Source: Thioalkalivibrio sp. AKL19
GTDB taxonomy: Bacteria; Pseudomonadota; Gammaproteobacteria; Ectothiorhodospirales; Ectothiorhodospiraceae
Direction of reading: 5' to 3'
DNA: 64,000 nt
Assembly: GCF_000420165.1 (NCBI RefSeq)
Contig: NZ_ATUK01000010.1
Span: forward strand, 186,001 to 250,000
Positions within the stretch are counted from its first letter, which is position 1, and every line of letters begins with the position of its first letter. The position numbers and the translations under genes were made by a program. Below, one piece after another: positions 36,210 through 44,826 of this stretch. The notes under the pieces are model-generated. The model saw only the letters and a program-made list of their open reading frames with translations. It had not been told where the DNA came from and did no database searches.

Positions 36210-37690
36210 GCCCGCCAGGCGCGGAATGGCTCCCGGCGGGGATCGCCGGGCTGGTGGGGCTGTCGCTGGCGGTGGCGGTCCTGGCGACGGCCTGGCCGCG
36301 CCAGGCCCATCGCGTCGGCCTGCTGGGGGCGCTCGCGATCACGGCCTGGGTGCTCGGTCTGAGCGCGCTGTTCCTGAACACCGGACCGGATCCGGAGGCC
36401 GCGGCCACACGGGTGGCACTGGGGGGCTGGGAGGCGCCACTGGGCCTGATGCTGCATCTGGACGGGCTGTCCATGACCCTGCTGGTGCTCACTGCCGTGG
36501 TGGGGCTGGCGACCAGCCTCTACAGCCTGGGCTATGTGCATGATCGCATCGAGCGGCGCCAGTTCTGGCCCTTGTGGCTCTGGCTGTGGGCCGGCCTGAA
36601 CATGCTGTTTCTCTCCGGCGATGCCTTCAATCTGTACATCACGCTGGAGGTGGTCTCGCTATCCGCGGTGGCGCTGGTCGCCTTCACCGGAACGGCCGCG
36701 GCGGTCTCCGGCGCGGTGCGCTATCTGCTGATCAACATCCTCGGCTCGCTCAGCTTCCTGATGGGCGTGGTGCTGCTGTTTGGGGAGCACGGGGTCCTCG
36801 ATCTGGTGCTGCTGGAGGCGCGCACCGAGGCAGGCCCCACCGAACGCATGGCGGCCGTGCTGATGACCGCCGGGCTGATGCTCAAGGCCGCGCTGTTCCC
36901 GCTGCATGTCTGGCTGGCGCCGGCCCACGGTTCGGCCCCGGCGCCGGTCAGCGCGGTGCTCTCCGGGCTGGTGGTCACCGGGTCGTTCTACCTGATCCTG
37001 CGTCTGTGGATGGGCGTGTTCGCCCCGCTGGCCACCCCGGCCTTCGGCATCCTCGTCGGGATGCTGGGCGTGGCGGCGCTGGTCTGGGGCTCGCTGCAGG
37101 CCCTGCGCGCCGGGCGCCTCAAATCGATTGTGGCCTATTCCACCGTGGCCCAGTTCGGTTATCTGCTGGTCGCCTTTCCGCTGATGCTGGTGGATCCGGG
37201 TGCCTGGCGGGTGGTGGTGTTCTTCGCGGTCGTCCACGCGCTGGCCAAGGCCTCGGTCTTCCTGGCGGCGGGCACGCTGCAGCACGCCGCCGGGCATGAT
37301 CGGCTGGCCGATCTCGGCGAGGTATTGCGGGCCCGGCCGCGCACGGTCTTCGCCCTGGGGCTGGCCGGCGTCAGCCTGATGGGGCTGCCGTTCACCGGCG
37401 GATTCATCGCCAAGTACCTGCTCCTGGAGGCCGGCCTGGGCACGGTACTGGCCGGTAGCTTCATCGGCGTACTGTGGGTGCTGGCGATCGCCGGCGGCGG
37501 CCTGCTCGCGGCGGCCTACGTGCTGCGTATGGTGGCCCCGTCGTTCCAGCGCGGACGCGCAGATGCCGGCGAGGCGGTCTCGCCGTGGATGGACTGGGTA
37601 CCGCTGGGCCTGGCGACTGTCGCGGCGCTCGCCGGGCTGGCCGGGCCGCTGACCCTCAACACGCTCGCGCTGACGCCGGGGGCTCCCTGA
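36206..37690 (+). CDS. mrpD: Na+/H+ antiporter subunit D-like (MrpD/NuoN type)
   Basis: 494 residues, about 14 membrane helices of the proton-channel family shared with NuoL/M/N. NLYITLEVVSLSAVALVAF contains the conserved Glu of helix 5. LKAALFPLHVWLAPAHGSAP holds the conserved Lys and the His loop, and LKSIVAYSTVAQFGYLLVAF is typical. It is the first of three consecutive antiporter-like subunits. It shares one base with the next start. Confidence 0.9.
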   Translation: MSPPGAEWLPAGIAGLVGLSLAVAVLATAWPRQAHRVGLLGALAITAWVLGLSALFLNTGPDPEAAATRVALGGWEAPLGLMLHLDGLSMTLLVLTAVVGLATSLYSLGYVHDRIERRQFWPLWLWLWAGLNMLFLSGDAFNLYITLEVVSLSAVALVAFTGTAAAVSGAVRYLLINILGSLSFLMGVVLLFGEHGVLDLVLLEARTEAGPTERMAAVLMTAGLMLKAALFPLHVWLAPAHGSAPAPVSAVLSGLVVTGSFYLILRLWMGVFAPLATPAFGILVGMLGVAALVWGSLQALRAGRLKSIVAYSTVAQFGYLLVAFPLMLVDPGAWRVVVFFAVVHALAKASVFLAAGTLQHAAGHDRLADLGEVLRARPRTVFALGLAGVSLMGLPFTGGFIAKYLLLEAGLGTVLAGSFIGVLWVLAIAGGGLLAAAYVLRMVAPSFQRGRADAGEAVSPWMDWVPLGLATVAALAGLAGPLTLNTLALTPGAP

Positions 37691-39210
37691 TGGACGGCGG
37701 CTGGCTGCTGCTCGCGATCCTTTTCAGCTCCCTCGGGCCGGGGATCGCGATCTTTTTCCTGCCCGAGCATCGCCAGGGCCTGCGTACCGCGCTGAACCTG
37801 GGCGGCGCCGGCACCAAGCTGGCGCTGGTCGCGTTCCTGCTGGACGGGGTGCTGCGCGGCGACGAGTACTATTTCAGTCTCCCGCTGATGCCGGGAATCG
37901 ATCTGGTCCTGGCCGCGGACGCGTTGTCACTGCTGTTCGCCAGCCTGTCCGCCGTGCTGTGGTTCGTGACCACGGTCTACGCGATCGGGTATCTGGAAGG
38001 ATCGCCCCGACGCAGTCGCTTCTTCGGGTTCTTCTCGCTTTGCGTCAGTGCGACGGTCGGCATCGCCCTGTCCGGCAACCTGATCACCTTCCTGATCTTC
38101 TACGAGATCCTGACACTCGCGACCTGGCCACTGGTGGTCCACCGCGGTACGCCGGCCGCGCTGCGGGCCGGACGGCTCTATCTCGCCTACACGCTGACCA
38201 GCGGGCTGGTGCTGTTCACGGCGATTGTCTGGCTCACGCTCCTGGCCGGGGCCGAGGGCTTTACCCCGGGGGGGTACCTCGACGGCCTGGCCGACACCCA
38301 CGCGACCACCCTGCAGATCCTGTTCGTGCTGCTGATGATCGGCTTCGGGGTGAAGGCCGCGCTGGTACCGCTGCATTCGTGGCTGCCCATTGCGATGGTC
38401 GCTCCGGCGCCGGTCAGCGCGCTGCTGCACGCGGTGGCCGTGGTCAAGGCCGGGGCGTTTGGCATCATTCGCGTGGTCAACGACGTCTACGGGGCCGAAC
38501 TGGCGATCGAACTGGGCCTGACTGCAGGCCTGCTGGTGGTCGCGGCCATCACGATTATCTACGGCTCCATCCAGGCCCTGCGCGCCGACGATCTGAAGCA
38601 GCGGCTGGCATTCTCGACCATCAGCCAGGTCTCCTACATCATCCTGGGCGTGGCGCTGGCCGGGCCGCTGGGCATCATCGGCGGGCTGGTGCATCTGGTG
38701 CACCAGGGCATCACCAAGATCACCCTGTTCTTCTGTGCCGGCAACTTCGCCGAGACCCTCGGCATCCACCGCATCAGCGAGCTCAACGGGGTCGGCCGGC
38801 GCATGCCGCTGACCATGCTCGCCTTCACCCTGGGGGCACTGGGCATGATCGGCCTGCCACCGTTGGCAGGATTCGTGACCAAGTGGCACCTGGGGCTGGG
38901 TGCGCTGGAGGCCGGCATGCCCTGGGTGCTCGGCGTGCTGGTCCTCAGCAGCCTGCTGAACGCGGCCTACTTCCTGCCGCCGGTGATCCGTGGCTGGCTC
39001 GGTGAGCGCCGCAAGCCGTGGAATGAACCGCTGCAGGCGCATGCCGGCCCGACCCGCTTCGAGACCCACTGGATGCTGCTGTTCCCGGTGATCTTCACCG
39101 CTGCGCTGGGCCTGCTGGTCGGACTGTTTGCCGGACTGGAGCTGAGCCCGCTGGGCTGGGTCAGCCTGATCGTACGACGCGACTATTCACTGCCGGAGTT
39201 CGGACTGTGA
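37690..39210 (+). CDS. antiporter-like subunit (MrpA/NuoL-type core)
   Basis: 506 residues with about 14 helices. ITFLIFYEILTLATWPLV has the helix-5 Glu, VKAALVPLHSWLPIAMVAPA the Lys/His segment, and LKQRLAFSTISQVSYIILGV the second Lys region. It lacks the C-terminal DUF4040 domain of MrpA, which is carried by the 34789 gene. It probably replaces the MrpA core together with the next gene. Confidence 0.85.
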   Translation: MDGGWLLLAILFSSLGPGIAIFFLPEHRQGLRTALNLGGAGTKLALVAFLLDGVLRGDEYYFSLPLMPGIDLVLAADALSLLFASLSAVLWFVTTVYAIGYLEGSPRRSRFFGFFSLCVSATVGIALSGNLITFLIFYEILTLATWPLVVHRGTPAALRAGRLYLAYTLTSGLVLFTAIVWLTLLAGAEGFTPGGYLDGLADTHATTLQILFVLLMIGFGVKAALVPLHSWLPIAMVAPAPVSALLHAVAVVKAGAFGIIRVVNDVYGAELAIELGLTAGLLVVAAITIIYGSIQALRADDLKQRLAFSTISQVSYIILGVALAGPLGIIGGLVHLVHQGITKITLFFCAGNFAETLGIHRISELNGVGRRMPLTMLAFTLGALGMIGLPPLAGFVTKWHLGLGALEAGMPWVLGVLVLSSLLNAAYFLPPVIRGWLGERRKPWNEPLQAHAGPTRFETHWMLLFPVIFTAALGLLVGLFAGLELSPLGWVSLIVRRDYSLPEFGL

Positions 39211-40925
39211 GCGCCGCCATCCTGCTCGCCGTCCCGCTGCTCCCGCTGCTACTGGCGGTATTCATCGGCCTGCGCCCGGGACAGGTACGCCTGAACCGCC
39301 TGGTCCCCTGGGCCGCGTTGCCCGGGCTGCTGCTCGCCGCACTGGCCCCGACCGGGCTCGAGGCAACCTTCGATAGCGTGCTGATGGGGACCCATCTGGC
39401 CGTCGACCCAACCGGGCGGGCGTTTCTGGCGCTGACCGCGGGCCTGTGGCTGGCGGCGGGTCTGTTCGCCCTCGGCGAGCGGCGGGGCGATACCCGGCGC
39501 CATCGATTTTACGTGTTCTGGCTGCTGGCACTGGCCGGGAATCTGGGCCTGGTCCTCGCGCAGGACGCGGCATCGTTCTACCTGTTTTTCTCCCTGATGA
39601 GCCTCTCCGCCTACGGGCTGGTGGTCCACTCCGGAAAGCCGGAGGCGTGGCGCGCCGGGCGGGTGTACCTGATCCTCGCGGTACTGGGCGAGGTGCTGCT
39701 CCTCGCCGGCCTGATCCTGGCGGTCCACGCCGCGGGTCAATCCAGCCTCGCGGCGGTCGCGACGGCCCGCCCCGAGGGTTGGACCCTGGCGCTGCTGGTC
39801 CTGGGACTGGGCATCAAGGCCGGCATGCTGCCGCTGCATTTCTGGCTGCCTCTGGCCCACCCGGCGGCCCCGGTACCCGCCAGCGCCGTGCTGTCCGGGG
39901 CGATGATCAAGGCCGGGCTGCTGGGCTGGATGCGGTTGCTGCCGCTCGACGCCACCGGGCATGCAGTGCTGGGCGAGACCCTGGTCCTGCTGGGCCTGGC
40001 AGCGGCCTTCCTCGGGGTCCTGGTGGGCGTTCTGCAGGTACGACCGAAGACCATCCTCGCCTACTCCAGCATCTCGCAGATGGGGCTGATGACGGTCGGC
40101 ATTGGCCTGGCCCTGTTGCTGCCGGAGGCGCGCGGCTGGCTGCTCGCGGCGGTCACGCTGTATGCCGTGCATCACGGCCTGGCCAAGGGGGCCCTGTTCC
40201 TGACGGCGGGCGTGCAGAACCAGTGGCCGGGTACGCGCCTGGCCCGGGCCGCGTTTGCCCTGTTCACCCTGTTGCCGGCCCTGGCCCTGGCCGGGCTGCC
40301 GTTCACCAGCGGCGCGCTGGCCAAGAACACCCTGAAGGATCCGCTGGCTGCCGAGGCCTTGCCAGGCTGGCTGGCGCACACGGAGTTGCTGCTGACCTTC
40401 GCCGCGGCAGGCACCACCGTGCTACTGCTGCGTTTCCTGTGGCGCTGGCAGGCCGGACTACAGGCATCCACCGACGGACTTGACCGGCAGCGGTGGTGGG
40501 CCTGGGGCAGTCTTGCACTGATGGGGTTGTTGCTCCCGTTCGCGGTCCTGGTCGCCGGGCCCGGCGGTCTGCCCGTCGAGCCTCGGGATCTGTATGGCCT
40601 GGCCCTGCTGTGGCCGATCGCCCTCGGGTTCGTCCTTGCCGGCATCGCCTACCGGCTGATCCGTGACCGCGAGACCCCGCGCGTGCCGGAGGGCGATCTG
40701 GCCGTCCTGGCCGAGGCCGCCTGGAGCGGCGCCCGCCGTGCCCACCGAAACCTGGCCCTGCCACCACCCCGCCCGCGCCGGATGCCGGCACGCCTGCGTC
40801 TACTGCGCCTGAAACTGCGCCAGCGTCTGGAAGATGCCGAACGCGTCCTGACCCGATGGGAGACCATCGGACTGCTGTTCTCCGCCGCGATGCTCGGGCT
40901 CTACCTGACGCTGCTGGTCGGATAG
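39207..40925 (+). CDS. third antiporter-like subunit (NuoM/MrpD/HyfB-like)
   Basis: 572 residues. FYLFFSLMSLSAYGLVVHSG, IKAGMLPLHFWLPLAHPAAP and PKTILAYSSISQMGLMTVGI place it in the same family. Helix 5 here carries no Glu at the usual place (SFYLFFSLMSLSAYG), so proton conduction may differ from the other two. A long basic cytoplasmic loop (about 485-545, Arg/Pro-rich) precedes the last helix, recalling the lateral-arm region of long NuoL-type subunits. Last gene of the operon. A palindrome follows. Confidence 0.82.
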   Translation: MSAAILLAVPLLPLLLAVFIGLRPGQVRLNRLVPWAALPGLLLAALAPTGLEATFDSVLMGTHLAVDPTGRAFLALTAGLWLAAGLFALGERRGDTRRHRFYVFWLLALAGNLGLVLAQDAASFYLFFSLMSLSAYGLVVHSGKPEAWRAGRVYLILAVLGEVLLLAGLILAVHAAGQSSLAAVATARPEGWTLALLVLGLGIKAGMLPLHFWLPLAHPAAPVPASAVLSGAMIKAGLLGWMRLLPLDATGHAVLGETLVLLGLAAAFLGVLVGVLQVRPKTILAYSSISQMGLMTVGIGLALLLPEARGWLLAAVTLYAVHHGLAKGALFLTAGVQNQWPGTRLARAAFALFTLLPALALAGLPFTSGALAKNTLKDPLAAEALPGWLAHTELLLTFAAAGTTVLLLRFLWRWQAGLQASTDGLDRQRWWAWGSLALMGLLLPFAVLVAGPGGLPVEPRDLYGLALLWPIALGFVLAGIAYRLIRDRETPRVPEGDLAVLAEAAWSGARRAHRNLALPPPRPRRMPARLRLLRLKLRQRLEDAERVLTRWETIGLLFSAAMLGLYLTLLVG

Positions 40926-40945
40926 CCCCTAACACGGGCACGAAA

Positions 40946-40977
40946 AAGGCCGGCCCGGGAATTCCCGGGCCGGCCTT
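40946..40977. terminator. bidirectional terminator between Mrp operon and hydrolase
   Basis: AAGGCCGGCCCGGGAA and its exact complement form a perfect 32-base palindrome. On the minus strand it is followed by TTTTTCG, on the plus strand by TGCACAAC. It therefore best terminates the hydrolase transcript and may also block read-through from the Mrp operon. Confidence 0.75.
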
Positions 40978-40999
40978 GCACAACTTGAGGGCTTACCAA

Positions 41000-41902
41000 T
41001 CAGTTCTGAGCGATGAAGTCCGCGGTGAAATCGGCCACGTCATCGGCGAAGAAGTCGCGGAAGAAGTGGCCCGCACCGTCCACGGTCATCAGGGTGATGT
41101 CGCCGCTGTCCTTCACCGCCTCGACCTTCTGCGGCAGGTCCGGCACCACGTCGTCCTCGGAGCCCACGATCACCAGCGTCGGGATCTGCATGCCGCGGAT
41201 CACCGAGGGGGTGTCGTTCTGGCGAGTCGGTTCGTAGTAGCCAAGGAAGGCGCGCGGGGTCACGTCCAGCTCCTCGCAGTAGAGGAAGCGCACGTCCTCC
41301 ATCAGAGTCTCATCCTGATCCATGCGCTGCAGTTCGCGGGCACGATCCAGCATCACCTGCAGCGGCAGGCCGCTTTGCTCCTCGAAATCCGCCGCGGCCT
41401 CATCCTCGTCATAGGTGGAAGCCGCCACCAGCACCAGGGCGCGGATGCCGTCCGGATCGTGCTCGGTCAGGTAGCGGGCGACCTGATTAGCGCCACGGGA
41501 GTGGCCGAACAGGGTGACCGGGCCGTAGCCTTCATCCTGCAGCCACTCGTGCCACAGGCTGACCTCCTGCAGGTGATCGTCGACCCCGTGACGCACCGGG
41601 GCGTCACACTCGAACATGCCTTCGCGCGCGTCGATGCCGTAGCTCAGGTTGATCGACAGCGAGTTCAGACCATGATCGGCCAGAAGATCCTGCACCGCCG
41701 CCATCACCTCCATGCGCCCGTGCGCCAGGGTACCGTGCAGCATCAGCACCACGCCGTCGGAGGGGCTCGCCCCCATTCCTTCCTTCATGTGACCGATGAG
41801 CGTCCGGTCCTCGTGTTCCAGTGTGACCTTCTCCGCGGCCATCGCCGAGGTGGTGAACAATCCGGCGACCGCCAGGGCGGTCAGGGCAATCCAGCGTGAC
41901 AT
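41000..41902 (-). CDS. secreted alpha/beta hydrolase
   Basis: 300 residues. The second in-frame ATG (41902) was chosen because AGGAGG lies exactly six bases before it. Signal peptide: ALTALAVAGLFTTSAMA|AEKV. Alpha/beta-hydrolase core: oxyanion HGTLAHGR, nucleophile elbow FGHSRGAN (Ser), acid likely in VIVGSEDDVVPD, His in VDGAGHFFRDFF. Substrate unknown; the family includes esterases and dienelactone-hydrolase-like enzymes. Convergent with the Mrp operon. Confidence 0.85.
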   Translation of the reverse strand: MSRWIALTALAVAGLFTTSAMAAEKVTLEHEDRTLIGHMKEGMGASPSDGVVLMLHGTLAHGRMEVMAAVQDLLADHGLNSLSINLSYGIDAREGMFECDAPVRHGVDDHLQEVSLWHEWLQDEGYGPVTLFGHSRGANQVARYLTEHDPDGIRALVLVAASTYDEDEAAADFEEQSGLPLQVMLDRARELQRMDQDETLMEDVRFLYCEELDVTPRAFLGYYEPTRQNDTPSVIRGMQIPTLVIVGSEDDVVPDLPQKVEAVKDSGDITLMTVDGAGHFFRDFFADDVADFTADFIAQN

Positions 41903-42056
41903 GGTCATCCTCCTGTGTTGGTCCGGAAATAGACTCGTGCGCGTTGGGAAAATTCCACCGCAGGCCGGGGGCGACTCCTGACAGCACGCGCGGTGCGGCG
42001 CATGATAGGGCCATCCGGACCACCGACTGCCTGGCCATCACCTCTCCGGGAGACGC

Positions 42057-44765
42057 ATGAGCGATCGCACTCCATCCCCCGACTGGCACGCACTGAAGAC
42101 CGACGAGGCATTCCAGCGCCTGGAGGCGAACGAGCGCGGGCTCGCCTCCACCGATGCGCAGGCACGGCTACAGGAGACCGGCCCCAACCGCCTGCCGGAG
42201 ACCGCGCGAACGGGTCCGGTCCAGCGCTTTCTGCTCCAGTTCCACAACGTGCTGATCTACGTGCTGATCGCCGCGGCCATCGGCACGGCGTTCCTCGGTC
42301 ACTGGCTGGATACCGGCGTAATCCTCGGGGTGGTGCTGATCAACGCAATCATCGGCTACATCCAGGAGGGCAAGGCGGAGAAGGCGCTGGACGCCATCCG
42401 CCAGATGCTCTCGCCGAAGGCGCAGGTGCTGCGTGACGGCCAGCGCCGAAGTATCCCCGCGGAAGAGCTGGTCCCCGGCGACATCGTCTACCTGCAGGCG
42501 GGTGACCGCGTCCCGGCGGACCTGCGCCTGACCGGGGCGCACAATATGCGCATCGACGAGGCCGCGCTAACCGGCGAATCGGTTGCCAGCGACAAGCAGA
42601 CCGCCCCGGTGGAGCCGGAGGCCGACCTCGGCGACCGCGTCTCGATGGCCTACTCCGGCACCCTCGTGGCCTTCGGCCAAGGGCGCGGCGTGGTGATCGG
42701 CACCGGGGCCGATACCGAGATCGGCCGCATCTCCACCATGATCGGTGAGGTGGAGACCCTGACGACGCCCCTGCTGCGCCAGATCGCGCAGTTCGGCCGC
42801 TGGCTGTCGGTGGCGATCGGCGTACTGGCCGCGGCCACCTTCGCCTTTGGCTTCTGGGTGCGCGACTACGACCTGGTGGAGACCTTCCTCGCGGCGGTCA
42901 GCCTCGCGGTCGCGGCCATCCCCGAGGGCCTGCCGGCGATCATGACCATCACCCTGGCGATCGGGGTACAGCGCATGGCCGCGCGCCACGCGATCATCCG
43001 CCGCCTGCCGGCGGTGGAAACCCTCGGCTCGGTCACCACCATCTGCTCGGACAAGACCGGCACCCTGACCCGCAACGAGATGACGGTGAAGAGCATCGTC
43101 ACCACCGCGGCGGAGTACGAGCTGACCGGGGTGGGCTACGAGCCGCACGGCGGGATTACCTGCGACGGCCAGGAGGCCAATCCGGAATCCGACCCGCTGC
43201 TCGCGGAGATTCTGCGCGGCATCCTGTTGTGCAACGATGCCGAGGTCTACCCGAAGGACGACGCCTGGACCATGGAGGGCGACCCCACCGAGGGGGCCCT
43301 GATCACCGCGGCGATGAAGGGCGGGCTGGACCCGAAGGCGGTCAACGAGCGCTATGTACGCGACGACGTGATCCCCTTCGAGTCGTCCTACAAGTTCATG
43401 GCGACCCTGCATCACGATCACGAAGGCGGCGCGTTCGTCTTCCTGAAGGGCGCGCCGGAACGCGTGCTGGCCGTCTGCAGCCAGCAGCGCACCGCCGACG
43501 GCGAAGAGCCCCTGGATGCCGAACACTGGCAGCAGTGGATGGACGGCGTCGCCGCGCGCGGCCAGCGTCTGCTCGCCCTGGCCACGCGGAGCATGGAAGA
43601 TCATCGCCGGGAGCTGGAGTTTGCCGACATCGAGGACGGCGGGCTCACCCTGGTCGCCGTCTGCGGCATCATCGACCCGCCCCGCGACGAGGCCATCGAG
43701 GCGGTGGCCCACTGCCAGCAGGCCGGCATCCGCGTAAAGATGATCACCGGCGATCACGGCGTCACCGCGCGCGCCATCGCCGACGAACTCGGCATCAACA
43801 CCGAGGGCGGCGTGGTGGTGGGCCACGAGCTGGAGAACGCCACCGACGAAGAGCTGGAGGAGCAGGTCCGCCACGTGGACGTGTTCGCCCGCGCCACGCC
43901 CGAGCACAAGCTGCGCCTGGTGCGCGCCATCCAGAGCCATCACGAGGTGGTGGCGATGACCGGCGACGGCGTCAACGACGCCCCGGCGCTCAAGCGCGCG
44001 GATGTCGGGATCGCCATGGGCATCAAGGGCACCGAGGCCGCGCGCGAGGCCTCCGAGATGGTGCTGGCCGACGACAACTTCGCTTCCATCGCCAACGCGG
44101 TGGAAGAAGGCCGCACGGTCTACGACAACCTGAAGAAGGCCATCCTGTTTCTGCTGCCCACCAACGGCGGCCAGGCCTTCACCATCGTCGCCGCCATCCT
44201 GCTCGGCCTGACCCTGCCGCTGACCCCGGTGCAGGTGCTGTGGGTGAACATGGTCACCGCCGTGACCCTGGCGCTGGCGCTGGCCTTCGAACCGACCGAG
44301 CCCGGCGTGATGCAGCGCCCTCCGCGCCCGCCGCGCACCCCCCTGCTGTCCGGGTTCCTGATCTGGCGCGTGGGCTTCGTCTCGGCGCTATTGGTCGCCG
44401 GCACCTTCGGCCACTTCCTGTGGCTGGAACAGCAGGGCGTGACCGACGAATTCGCCCGCACCGTGGCCATCAACACCCTGGTCATGGGCCAGTTGTTCTT
44501 CCTGTTCAACAGCCGCTACATCCTGGAGCCGTCCTGCAATCGCGAGGGCCTGTTCGGCAGCCGCCCCGTGCTGATCGCCGTTGGCGCCCTGATCCTGCTA
44601 CAGGGCTTGTTTACCTACGCCCCACCGCTGCAGTTCCTGTTCGGCACCACCGCCATCGGCCCGGAGGAATGGGCCCGCATCCTCATGTTCGGGATCGTCC
44701 TGTTCATCGTCGTCGAACTGGAAAAGGCCTTCCTGCGCCACCGCGGCTTCAACCCGCACCAGTAA
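42057..44765 (+). CDS. P-type cation-transporting ATPase (type II-like)
   Basis: 902 residues. Phosphorylation site [12 protein letters not shown] with Asp332, TGES-type actuator motif AALTGESV, hinge TGDGVNDAP, and PEGLPA in M4 are all present. Helix M5 has N703 and Q706 (PTNGGQAF), where SERCA has Asn768 and Glu771. M6 has N731, T734 and A735 ([10 protein letters not shown]), where SERCA has Asn796, Thr799 and Asp800. The carboxylates typical of Ca2+ sites II/I are thus partly replaced. It may move Na+, K+ or another ion. It has GGGAG before the ATG and stands alone. Confidence 0.9.
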   Translation: MSDRTPSPDWHALKTDEAFQRLEANERGLASTDAQARLQETGPNRLPETARTGPVQRFLLQFHNVLIYVLIAAAIGTAFLGHWLDTGVILGVVLINAIIGYIQEGKAEKALDAIRQMLSPKAQVLRDGQRRSIPAEELVPGDIVYLQAGDRVPADLRLTGAHNMRIDEAALTGESVASDKQTAPVEPEADLGDRVSMAYSGTLVAFGQGRGVVIGTGADTEIGRISTMIGEVETLTTPLLRQIAQFGRWLSVAIGVLAAATFAFGFWVRDYDLVETFLAAVSLAVAAIPEGLPAIMTITLAIGVQRMAARHAIIRRLPAVETLGSVTTICSDKTGTLTRNEMTVKSIVTTAAEYELTGVGYEPHGGITCDGQEANPESDPLLAEILRGILLCNDAEVYPKDDAWTMEGDPTEGALITAAMKGGLDPKAVNERYVRDDVIPFESSYKFMATLHHDHEGGAFVFLKGAPERVLAVCSQQRTADGEEPLDAEHWQQWMDGVAARGQRLLALATRSMEDHRRELEFADIEDGGLTLVAVCGIIDPPRDEAIEAVAHCQQAGIRVKMITGDHGVTARAIADELGINTEGGVVVGHELENATDEELEEQVRHVDVFARATPEHKLRLVRAIQSHHEVVAMTGDGVNDAPALKRADVGIAMGIKGTEAAREASEMVLADDNFASIANAVEEGRTVYDNLKKAILFLLPTNGGQAFTIVAAILLGLTLPLTPVQVLWVNMVTAVTLALALAFEPTEPGVMQRPPRPPRTPLLSGFLIWRVGFVSALLVAGTFGHFLWLEQQGVTDEFARTVAINTLVMGQLFFLFNSRYILEPSCNREGLFGSRPVLIAVGALILLQGLFTYAPPLQFLFGTTAIGPEEWARILMFGIVLFIVVELEKAFLRHRGFNPHQ

Positions 44766-44826
44766 GTCGGGCCGCTGCACAGAAATGCCATCACCACGGA
44801 AAATCCGAGCTGGAAGGATTGCGGCT

